Assembly: GCA_945950065.1 (NCBI GenBank)
Contig: CAMFGQ010000091.1
Coordinates: 1-5,643, forward strand
Source of the DNA: an uncultured Clostridia bacterium
Lineage (GTDB): Bacteria > Bacillota > Clostridia > Peptostreptococcales > Acidaminobacteraceae
Length of the DNA: 5,643 bases
Reading direction: 5' to 3'
Below, piece by piece: positions 1 to 5,009 of this stretch; position 1 is the first letter of the stretch; each line of letters opens with the position of its first letter. The translations under genes were made by a program, and so were the position numbers. The notes under the pieces were generated by a model. That model had not been told where the DNA came from and searched no databases. It saw only the letters and a list, made by a program, of their open reading frames with translations.

Positions 1-843
1 CTTATCCAAAGACTTGATCGCTTCCTCTTTCTCTTCAAGTAGAACAGAAAACTGTAGCATGACAAGTTCTCTCTGAAGATCTTCCATCTCAAAGGCATCA
101 AGGAGCATCTTGGCTTTATCTTTCAACATGCCTACTTCATCTTTCTTTCCCTCTTCCTTGGACAGCTCAGCTAAGCTAAGGAGTTTAAAGCTTAATTGTC
201 TACTCTCATGATAAATCTCCCCCTGAAGAAGTTCAGTGAGTTTATCTTTTTCTCCTTGCTTACGATACAGCGTTTTTTTAAGTAGCTTTTTATCTACTAT
301 AGGATCAGGAAGGGCGGCTAAGATTTCCTCAGCCTTCTCAAAGTTTTCTTCTCTAAGGTACTGTCTAAACATGCCCTCCATGGAAGCAAGGACAAGTCCA
401 TGATCTGTGGCTTCACTGGCAAGCTCATAACAGGCTTTTACCAAAGCATTGACATCCTCTCTTTTCTCATCCTTTAGGAGCATCAAAGCTTCAAGTGTTT
501 TGGCTAACTCTAAATGAAGTTCATAAGAAGTCGGATAAAGTCGGAGGAGTTCTTTCACTTCCTCAAGAATCTTCTCCCAGGGATAATCTAACCCCTTTTT
601 AAAGATATCTCCGGTGATGTTGAGAGATTCTTCTAAGCTAAGTTCACTAAAAAAACCAAGGAGTTCATTGAGATCACTCTTCAGAAGTCTTGCAAGTGGC
701 GTTAAGAGCCCAATGTCAGGGTATCCTCTACCCTTCTCCCATTTATTCACAGCAGGCGTACTCACTCCTAGTCGCTCTGCTATAGCTTCCTGGGTTAGGC
801 CTAATTCCTGCCTTCTTTTCTTAAGTACTTCATGGAATTTCAT
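1..843 (-). CDS. XRE-family transcriptional regulator with helical C-terminal region (3' end outside window)
   Basis: The frame is open from an ATG at 843 to the left edge, 281 codons with no stop, so the gene is partial and its C-terminus is missing. Residues 4-62 form a classic HTH_3 (XRE/Cro-like) DNA-binding domain: LKKRRQELGLTQEAIAERLG, then VSTPAVNKWEKGRGYPD, then LLTPLARLLKSDLNELLGF. Residues 65-281 are almost wholly helical, Leu/Glu/Lys rich, with TPR-like helix pairs such as the stretch around YPTSYELHLELAKTLEAL (104-120). HTH plus a long helical-repeat domain is an architecture seen in many clostridial regulators and, in general plan, in peptide-sensing RNPP regulators; the ligand here is unknown. 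The start is supported by an AAAGGGGG Shine-Dalgarno tract 4 nt before the ATG and by the usual position of the HTH. It is probably a cytoplasmic, DNA-binding regulator. It is on the same strand as the folate operon but separated from it by a terminator, so probably a separate unit. Confidence 0.92.
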   Translation of the reverse strand, partial: MKFHEVLKKRRQELGLTQEAIAERLGVSTPAVNKWEKGRGYPDIGLLTPLARLLKSDLNELLGFFSELSLEESLNITGDIFKKGLDYPWEKILEEVKELLRLYPTSYELHLELAKTLEALMLLKDEKREDVNALVKACYELASEATDHGLVLASMEGMFRQYLREENFEKAEEILAALPDPIVDKKLLKKTLYRKQGEKDKLTELLQGEIYHESRQLSFKLLSLAELSKEEGKKDEVGMLKDKAKMLLDAFEMEDLQRELVMLQFSVLLEEKEEAIKSLDK

Positions 844-869
844 TTTTCCCCCTTTACTGCATTGGCTTC

Positions 870-943
870 GTTAACACGATTTCTAACTTAAGCTTAGCAA
901 ATCGGTAGATAAAAACCATGTCCAGGTAGTTCAACGATTCTAA
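870..943 (-). repeat. Imperfect direct repeat upstream of the regulator (possible operator pair)
   Basis: On the minus strand TTAGAATCGTTGAAC (943-929) and TTAGAAATCGTGTTAAC (886-870) share TTAGAA, TCGT and a terminal AAC, with two single-base insertions and one substitution. The copies are about 58 bp apart. The first overlaps the candidate -35 box, and the second lies between the predicted start site and the ribosome binding site. XRE regulators often regulate themselves, so an operator role is plausible, but the repeat is short and gapped and could be chance. Confidence 0.25.
906..934 (-). promoter_or_regulatory. Weak promoter candidate for the XRE regulator
   Basis: On the minus strand TTGAAC (934-929, 5 of 6 to the -35 consensus) is followed after 16 nt by TTATCT (912-907, 4 of 6 to the -10 consensus). 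Transcription would start near 900 and give a leader of about 55 nt. It lies downstream of the 965-988 terminator, as expected for an independently transcribed gene. The -10 match is poor, so this is only a candidate. Confidence 0.3.
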
Positions 944-960
944 AAAAAGTTTACCATAAG

Positions 961-988
961 TTAAAAGACAGAGCCTAGGCTCTGTCTT
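961..988 (-). terminator. Rho-independent terminator of the folate operon
   Basis: Positions 965-988 are a perfect 24-nt palindrome that folds into a 10-bp stem (AAGACAGAGC pairing with GCTCTGTCTT) around a CTAG loop. On the minus strand the stem runs directly into TCTTTTAA, a short U-rich tail; the plus strand lacks a comparable tail. It sits downstream of the last operon gene (stop at 1224) and before the next minus-strand gene (start 843), which is the expected place for an operon terminator. Confidence 0.75.
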
Positions 989-1223
989 ACAAGTGTTATT
1001 AAGAAAAGTCCTCTTATCATCTCAAAGTTTAACCTTTAAGTGGAAGATAGGTACACTTTCCATCATAGGGAGGATCCAATTGGATACCCTTCTTGATGTC
1101 CACGACATCCAAGGTCATTCGATCAACTTGTAATCCCTCACCCCTCCTATTTGTCCACAAATGGTAGTGAAATAGTACCTATAGATGATGCTGGAGGTAC
1201 CAAACTTTTCTAGCCATCTCCAT
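989..1223. other. Gene-free stretch with small inverted repeats and a possible coding remnant
   Basis: No recognisable gene lies between the lipoprotein stop and the terminator, so this is probably the 3' untranslated part of the operon. It holds several short dyads: ATTTGT-CC-ACAAAT (1149-1162), GATGTC-CAC-GACATC (1095-1109), the palindrome ATCCAATTGGAT (1074-1085) and ATAG-TAC-CTAT near 1172-1182. One minus-strand frame is open from 1178 to a TAA at 1029. Within it an ATG at 1118 would encode a 29-residue peptide (MTLDVVDIKKGIQLDPPYDG, then KCTYLPLKG), but no well-spaced ribosome binding site precedes that ATG. An AGGAGGGG tract lies about 24 nt upstream, too far. This may be a decayed gene end or plain untranslated RNA. 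Confidence 0.4.
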
Positions 1224-1973
1224 CTAAAAGTCTTGATAGAAAATGACCCCTGAATAGGTATCCAGCTGAACACTACGCAGTACTTTTTCTTCGTCATCAT
1301 GGAGGTAAAACTTCACCTCAATGGCACTGGTTTCATCAGTATAGGGGATGTAACCAATGGACTTAATCTCCATCTCTCCAAAGAATACAGTTAGTTTCTG
1401 TATAGCTTGAAACAGATCGATGTTTACCTTTCCTCGCAGTTCAAAGAGATCCTTCTCATCCTTTACAAACTCTACTTTTTTCGATGTTTTATCGACACGG
1501 AAAACCTTTCCCTGGCTACCTTGTTTGAGTGTATAGAGAACTTCATCTCCCTGATCTTCTATCAAGCGAAGCTCGGTTTGGCCTTCCATATGCTCTCGAG
1601 CTAAAAAGTGTCCTTCTTCCAAACTGAATCCCTCATCTGCTTGGTTCTTGGTGATCACAGACTCAATGGACTTTCCGGCAGGATCTACCAAATAAACAAG
1701 AAGCTCTTCTTCTTGCTGAATTTGAACCTCAATCACAGGAATCCCATTGTGTTCCCGTGTAACCATGGAAATGATTCTTCCCTCCCCTGCATGGCCTAGG
1801 GCTATAGCACCAGCCATATCTTCTGGAGATAGGAATTTCTGTTCTTCTTTTGTTTCATCTTGTGGCATGACCTCTTCTACTGGTGTTTCCTCGGGGGAAG
1901 AGGGAACCGGCTCTTGGGGCTGGTTACAGCCTGTAAGGAAGAAGAGAATAAGGAGTAGGCTATATTTCTTCAT
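1224..1973 (-). CDS. PepSY-like repeat lipoprotein
   Basis: A 249-residue predicted lipoprotein. Residues 1-16 are a lipoprotein signal peptide: basic MKKY, a hydrophobic core, and the lipobox LTGC with the lipid-modified Cys at 16. Residues 17-46 are a Pro/Glu-rich acidic linker. The rest looks like three divergent PepSY-type units: about 52-107 (AIALGHAGEGRIISMVTREH through LLVYLVDPAGKSIESV), about 118-170 (through VLYTLKQGSQGKVFRVDKTS), and about 186-248 (ending VLRSVQLDTYSGVIFY). The first and third fit best. PepSY domains occur in secreted and membrane-anchored proteins and are thought to modulate peptidases or bind surface ligands; the role of this one is unknown. The ATG lies inside the end of the upstream membrane-protein gene (14-nt overlap), preceded by GAGAGG at 7 nt, so translation is probably coupled. 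It is the last gene of the operon. The C-terminal PepSY unit looks complete. Confidence 0.8.
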   Translation of the reverse strand: MKKYSLLLILFFLTGCNQPQEPVPSSPEETPVEEVMPQDETKEEQKFLSPEDMAGAIALGHAGEGRIISMVTREHNGIPVIEVQIQQEEELLVYLVDPAGKSIESVITKNQADEGFSLEEGHFLAREHMEGQTELRLIEDQGDEVLYTLKQGSQGKVFRVDKTSKKVEFVKDEKDLFELRGKVNIDLFQAIQKLTVFFGEMEIKSIGYIPYTDETSAIEVKFYLHDDEEKVLRSVQLDTYSGVIFYQDF

Positions 1974-2817
1974 GAAGCATCCTCTCTTGTCTTTCTTGGA
2001 GTAATTGATTGATGTAGGCTCCTAAAAGAAAGACATTCATGTTCAGTTGGAACCAGATGAGTAGGGCTACAGCAACATTCAGTGCCCCGTAGATGGGATT
2101 GCGGATGAGAGTCAGTACTCCATTGAATAGATAATTCATGATCACCCATCCCAGGGTGGTAAAAAGGGAACCCCATATGACTTCTTTGAAGCTGAACTTC
2201 TTTGTGCCCATTCGCATATAAATGGCGGCAATCAAAAAGTACAGGATACCAATCATAAAGAGCCATTGTAGGCTTTCCAGGACAAGGAAGAAATAGGGTA
2301 TCTTCACGCTCAGTAGCATGGTTCCCAGCTTGGTCAAGCGAACAATGGTAGGAAGCATGGTCACGATAATGATTAAGAGCAGGAGTAACAGATTATAGAG
2401 ACTGGCCAATAATCGTGTGATGATAAAACTCTTTGAAGAATTCTTTCCTGATACGCGATCCAGGGACTGCTGAATGGCACGAACAGCGCGGGAAGAAGAC
2501 CAAAGCAGAAACAAAACGGAATACCATAGCCAATTGGTATTGCTACTGATGGATTCAATAAAGCTTTTTAAATAGTTATGGGCTTCTGCCGGAAAAATAG
2601 CCAGCAATTTGGATAAGATCTGATCATAACCAAAGGGTAAGTAACTGATGATGGCAACCAAAACCATCATCAAAGGAAAAATACTCAACAAAAGATAGAA
2701 GGCCAAAAAAGAACTATAGACAACTCCATGACCTTCTGAAAAGCGCCTAAAGAGCAACACAAGATTTAAACTACCAATCTTTAAAGAGCTCCCCAACTTT
2801 GTTAGCTTTTCCTTCAC
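1960..2817 (-). CDS. YihY/BrkB-family inner membrane protein
   Basis: A 285-residue polytopic membrane protein of the YihY/virulence factor BrkB family, once mislabelled ribonuclease BN. About six hydrophobic segments are visible: roughly residues 32-58, 96-112, 137-158, 176-201, 213-236 and 244-270. Family landmarks are the FLAFYLLLSIFPLMMVLVA stretch in segment 1 (cf. AxxLAYYxLLSLFPLLL), LLWSSSRAVRAIQQSLDRV (104-122), and the closing PIYGALNVAVALLIWFQLNM then LLGAYINQ (241-271), the equivalent of YGxLGxVxxLLxWLYLxxxxLLLGAExN. The molecular function of the family is not established; transport or envelope roles have been proposed. The start is GTG, chosen because GGAGG sits 6 nt upstream and residues 1-30 fit the short cytoplasmic N-terminus of the family. 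This start makes a 47-nt overlap with folK. It is probably translationally coupled to both neighbours and has no known link to folate synthesis. Confidence 0.92.
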   Translation of the reverse strand: MKEKLTKLGSSLKIGSLNLVLLFRRFSEGHGVVYSSFLAFYLLLSIFPLMMVLVAIISYLPFGYDQILSKLLAIFPAEAHNYLKSFIESISSNTNWLWYSVLFLLWSSSRAVRAIQQSLDRVSGKNSSKSFIITRLLASLYNLLLLLLIIIVTMLPTIVRLTKLGTMLLSVKIPYFFLVLESLQWLFMIGILYFLIAAIYMRMGTKKFSFKEVIWGSLFTTLGWVIMNYLFNGVLTLIRNPIYGALNVAVALLIWFQLNMNVFLLGAYINQLLQERQERMLHEEI

Positions 2818-3271
2818 CTAGTTCCTCCAACATCTCTCCTATTCCCTTACCTTGTAGCTTCAGATCACCTGCTATTTCCTGAAGCGGTTCTAAAACAAAA
2901 GCTCGCTTTGTCATAAAAGGATGGGGAATGGTTAATTCCTGGGTATCAATTTTTTCCTCGCCAAAGAGCAAGAGATCAATGTCAATGGTACGTGGTCCCC
3001 AAAACTCTTCCCTTTCCCTTCCAAGGGAATGTTCAATTGCCTGAGTAAAGTGCAACAAATCATGAGCCTCTAAAGAGGTCTCCAGTTCTACCGCAATGTT
3101 GTAGAAATTCCCTTGATCTGTTTTTCCCCAAGCTGTGGTTTCATAGACTGAGCTAGAGCGGATCACCCGACTATGTGGGATTTTATCGAGCCCAAGCACA
3201 GCCTGTTCAAGATACACCTTCCGATGGCCTAAATTGCTTCCTAAAGAGAGAAAAACCCGCGTTTTCTGCAT
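2771..3271 (-). CDS. folK: 2-amino-4-hydroxy-6-hydroxymethyldihydropteridine pyrophosphokinase (HPPK)
   Basis: Cytoplasmic enzyme that transfers pyrophosphate from ATP to 6-hydroxymethyl-7,8-dihydropterin, giving the substrate of dihydropteroate synthase. The 166-residue length is normal. Motifs in order: FLSLGSNLG (7-15), SSVYETTAWG (40-49), QGNFYN (53-58), the signature LGREREEFWGPRTIDIDLLL (83-102), LTIPHP (113-118) and FVLEPL (125-130). Asp97 and Asp99 correspond to the two magnesium-binding aspartates (E. coli Asp95 and Asp97); Arg85, Arg87 and Arg94 match the conserved arginines. The loop before WGPR is one residue shorter than in E. coli and has Phe rather than a basic residue before Trp91. 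The ATG has AGGAG 7 nt upstream, and the family N-terminus starts just before LSLGSN, so the 31-nt overlap with folB is real. Its 3' end overlaps the membrane-protein gene by 47 nt. Confidence 0.96.
   Translation of the reverse strand: MQKTRVFLSLGSNLGHRKVYLEQAVLGLDKIPHSRVIRSSSVYETTAWGKTDQGNFYNIAVELETSLEAHDLLHFTQAIEHSLGREREEFWGPRTIDIDLLLFGEEKIDTQELTIPHPFMTKRAFVLEPLQEIAGDLKLQGKGIGEMLEELGEGKANKVGELFKDW
2824..2828 (-). promoter_or_regulatory. Ribosome binding site fixing the GTG start of the YihY-like gene
   Basis: GGAGG on the minus strand, 6 nt before the GTG at 2817-2815, lies wholly inside the folK reading frame. Its strength and spacing support the GTG start despite the 47-nt overlap, over the TTG seven codons further in, which has no comparable site at the right distance. 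Confidence 0.75.
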
Positions 3272-3609
3272 AACTTTACTCCTAGGGCGGCTAAATCTCC
3301 CGGAACGGGAGGACGTATTTTTTCAATCTGTATGCTGACCTCGAGGATACGCTCATCATAACGGAAGAGATCTTCCATCATATCCAAAGCTAAATTTTCA
3401 AGGAGCATGTAGGTGGTTTTAAAGCGTTTTTCCACCAGATCATGACAAGCAGCATAGTTAACGGTGGAAGCCAGTTCTTCGCTTCTGGTCTGTCTTTCTT
3501 CTACTCCAAGTTCTACTTGAAGGAGAAAGGGTTGACCTTCTTGATTTTCTTTTTCATAGACACCATGGTAGCCATAGAGTCGAAGATCACGAATCAGTAG
3601 CTTATCCAT
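3241..3609 (-). CDS. folB: Dihydroneopterin aldolase
   Basis: Cytoplasmic enzyme that cleaves 7,8-dihydroneopterin to 6-hydroxymethyl-7,8-dihydropterin and glycolaldehyde. At 122 residues it is the usual single-domain length. Recognisable stretches are IRDLRLYGYHGVYEKENQEG (6-25), STVNYAACHDLV (48-59), LLENLALDMME (69-79) and the C-terminal VSIQIEKIRPPVPG (91-104). By alignment from memory to the Staphylococcus aureus enzyme, Glu21 matches catalytic Glu22, Glu71 matches the pterin-anchoring Glu74, and Lys97 matches catalytic Lys100. No key residue is missing. The ATG overlaps the end of folP by 8 nt and has only a modest GAGAGG site 7 nt upstream, so coupling to folP is likely. The C-terminal tail (CRKRGFFSL) is encoded in the DNA that also contains the folK start. 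Confidence 0.95.
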   Translation of the reverse strand: MDKLLIRDLRLYGYHGVYEKENQEGQPFLLQVELGVEERQTRSEELASTVNYAACHDLVEKRFKTTYMLLENLALDMMEDLFRYDERILEVSIQIEKIRPPVPGDLAALGVKLCRKRGFFSL

Positions 3610-4387
3610 AGAGAAGCCTCTCTGTCACCAGAATCCCTTGGCGTGTGTTATGTACATTGTGTACGCGTAGAATCTCTACACCATGCTGCACAGCATGAAT
3701 GGATGTGGCTAGGGTGGCATGGTCGCGATTGACTGCTACCTTTTCACCTGAGATCTCACCAAGGAAACCTTTTCTTGATGTGCCAAGAAGAAGTGGAAAG
3801 CCTAGTTCCTTAAGCTCGCTGATTCGTTGGAGTACAATCCAGTTCTGTTCAAAATTCTTCCCAAAACCGATGCCAGGATCAAGGATGATGAGTTCTTCTT
3901 TTAGTCCAGCTCTTAGGGCAAGTTCTATGCTCTGGGTGAAGAATCTCTTCATGGACAGAATGATGTCCTCATCATAGTGGGTGCCGTCCTGGTTGTGCAT
4001 AAGAATACTGGGAACTTGAAAGCTTGCAGCAACCTTTGCCATGGCTGAATCTTTTTGAAATCCCCAGATGTCATTGAGTACATCTCCTCCAGCATCCAGT
4101 GCCCGTTCCATGACCCATGCTTTTTGTGAATCAATGGAGAGCTCGGGCATATCCATGGCACTGAGTTTTTTAATCAAGGGAAGGATACGAGATAGTTCTT
4201 CATCTTGAGAGATCTCTTCATGACCTGGTCGCGTGGATTCTCCACCAATGTCTAAATAGTCTGCGCCTTCTTCTTTGAATTGGATGCAGCGTGCTAAGGC
4301 ACGTTGCAGGTCATTGTAATGACTCCCATCACTAAAGGAGTCGGGCGTCATGTTTACAATGCCCATAATTTTTGTTCTTAATGTCAT
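3602..4387 (-). CDS. folP: Dihydropteroate synthase
   Basis: Cytoplasmic TIM-barrel enzyme that condenses 6-hydroxymethyl-dihydropterin pyrophosphate with p-aminobenzoate to dihydropteroate; it is the sulfonamide target. At 261 residues it is slightly compact but complete. Motifs in order: MGIVNMTPDSFSDG (8-21, with metal/pyrophosphate-binding Asn12), DIGGESTRPG (46-55), SIDSQKAWV (84-92, Asp86), NDIWG (105-109), LMHNQ (129-133), ILDPGIGFGKNFEQN (168-182, Asp170), GTSRKGFLG (202-210, Lys206) and RVHNV (241-245). These correspond to the pterin- and pABA-site residues known from E. coli and Staphylococcus enzymes, and no resistance-type insertion is apparent in the GGESTRPG loop. Its ATG overlaps the folE stop in an ATGA arrangement and no good ribosome binding site is visible, so it probably depends on translational coupling to folE. 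Confidence 0.97.
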   Translation of the reverse strand: MTLRTKIMGIVNMTPDSFSDGSHYNDLQRALARCIQFKEEGADYLDIGGESTRPGHEEISQDEELSRILPLIKKLSAMDMPELSIDSQKAWVMERALDAGGDVLNDIWGFQKDSAMAKVAASFQVPSILMHNQDGTHYDEDIILSMKRFFTQSIELALRAGLKEELIILDPGIGFGKNFEQNWIVLQRISELKELGFPLLLGTSRKGFLGEISGEKVAVNRDHATLATSIHAVQHGVEILRVHNVHNTRQGILVTERLLYG

Positions 4388-4941
4388 TTAATTAACTCTA
4401 ATGCCTCTTGTCTACTCTTAGGATCAGTGCGGAATCCCCCACGAACTGCTGAGGTTACCGTCTTACTACCGGGCTTTTTCACACCGCGCATGCTCATGCA
4501 CAGATGTTCTGCTTCGATGACGACAATGACACCCCAAGGATTGACTTCCTTCATAATGGTGTCGGCAAGGCTTGAAGTGATGCGTTCCTGGAGCTGTGGT
4601 CGTTTGGCGATCTCTTCTAGGGTTCTAGCTAGTTTACTAAGACCCACGACTTTGCCATCACTGGGAATGTATCCCACATGGGCATGGCCAAAAAATGGAA
4701 CCAAATGATGCTCACAGGTAGAGTAAAAAGGAATGTCCTTAACTAAGACGAGTTCGTCGTGACTTTCCTCTGTAAATTGTATGCGTAAGTGCCGTCCAGG
4801 ATCGGAAGCCAGTCCGGAAAAGATTTCTTCGTACATACGCGCAACACGGGAAGGCGTATCAACTAAACCCTCTCGTGAAGGGTCTTCACCAACTGCTTCT
4901 AAAATCATGGTTACCGCTTGTTCAATTTTTTCTTTATCCAT
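4384..4941 (-). CDS. folE: GTP cyclohydrolase I (FolE type)
   Basis: First enzyme of folate synthesis: a zinc enzyme converting GTP to 7,8-dihydroneopterin triphosphate and formate. The protein is 185 residues from the chosen ATG, a normal bacterial length. Visible motifs: GEDPSREGLVDTPSRVARMY (18-37), FYSTCEHHLVPFFGHAHVGY (72-91), KVVGLSKLARTLEEIAKRPQ (97-116), VIEAEHLCMSMRGVKKPGS (141-159) and TSAVRGGF (163-170). Cys76, His79 and Cys148 are the zinc ligands; His78 and His146 match catalytic E. coli His112 and His179. The start at 4941 is chosen because AAAGGAGG lies 5 nt upstream and MDKEK fits the family N-terminus; a GTG nine codons earlier overlaps the promoter. It is the first gene of the six-gene operon and probably sets expression of the rest. 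It ends overlapping folP by 4 nt. Confidence 0.97.
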   Translation of the reverse strand: MDKEKIEQAVTMILEAVGEDPSREGLVDTPSRVARMYEEIFSGLASDPGRHLRIQFTEESHDELVLVKDIPFYSTCEHHLVPFFGHAHVGYIPSDGKVVGLSKLARTLEEIAKRPQLQERITSSLADTIMKEVNPWGVIVVIEAEHLCMSMRGVKKPGSKTVTSAVRGGFRTDPKSRQEALELIK

Positions 4942-4946
4942 TGCAA

Positions 4947-4954
4947 CCTCCTTT
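4947..4954 (-). promoter_or_regulatory. Strong ribosome binding site fixing the folE start
   Basis: AAAGGAGG on the minus strand (4954-4947), 5 nt before the ATG at 4941. It rules out the GTG at 4968, because that start would place this site inside the coding region and leave no binding site of its own. Confidence 0.88.
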
Positions 4955-4959
4955 GAATT

Positions 4960-4988
4960 AGTATACACAAAATGACAAAAGATTGCTA
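4960..4988 (-). promoter_or_regulatory. Predicted promoter of the folate operon
   Basis: On the minus strand TATACT (4965-4960) is a 5-of-6 match to the -10 consensus. The hexamer 17 nt upstream, TAGCAA (4988-4983), is a weak -35 (3 of 6). Transcription would begin near 4953, so the leader would be only about 12 nt and start essentially at the ribosome binding site. No space exists for a riboswitch between this promoter and folE. Confidence 0.5.
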
Positions 4989-4992
4989 TACT
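4964..4992 (+). promoter_or_regulatory. Predicted promoter of the Nudix gene
   Basis: TGCTATACT (4984-4992) is an extended -10 element, with TG one base before the hexamer TATACT. The hexamer 17 nt upstream is TACACA (4964-4969, 4 of 6 to TTGACA). Transcription would start near 4999, again right at the ribosome binding site. The -35 hexamer overlaps the -10 of the opposing folE promoter. Confidence 0.5.
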
Positions 4993-4998
4993 GCTATG

Positions 4999-5005
4999 AA
5001 GGAGG
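4999..5005 (+). promoter_or_regulatory. Ribosome binding site fixing the Nudix start
   Basis: AAGGAGG ends 4 nt before the ATG at 5010. The spacing is slightly short but the match is strong. An upstream in-frame TTG at 4983 lies inside the promoter and is not preceded by such a site. Confidence 0.75.
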
Positions 5006-5009
5006 CGCT

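Noticed and set aside
614..874. 86-residue plus-strand open frame antisense to the XRE regulator
   Set aside because: It is Ser/Leu/Arg rich low-complexity shadow translation opposite a clear HTH domain, with no supporting start signals.
1115..1300. 61-residue minus-strand open frame overlapping the lipoprotein end
   Set aside because: It begins inside the lipoprotein gene in another frame, has no good ribosome binding site, and resembles no family I recognise; treated as a shadow.
1960..2817. Ribonuclease BN annotation for the membrane protein
   Set aside because: The YihY family was once mislabelled RNase BN; true RNase BN is a soluble metallo-beta-lactamase-fold enzyme, while this protein is polytopic and lacks the metal-binding histidine motif.
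4942..4968. Nine-residue N-terminal extension of FolE from a GTG at 4968
   Set aside because: The GTG abuts the -10 box and would place the strong AAAGGAGG site inside the coding region; the ATG at 4941 has that site at ideal spacing and fits the family N-terminus.
3699..4975. Plus-strand open frames opposite folP and folE
   Set aside because: All are antisense to strongly conserved enzyme coding sequence and have shadow-like composition.
4983..5009. Nudix start at TTG 4983
   Set aside because: The TTG overlaps the extended -10 element, has no ribosome binding site, and the ATG at 5010 is preceded by AAGGAGG.
4942..5009. Tetrahydrofolate riboswitch upstream of folE
   Set aside because: Clostridial folate genes often carry one, but only 68 bp separate folE from the divergent gene and the predicted leader is about 12 nt, with no room for the aptamer.
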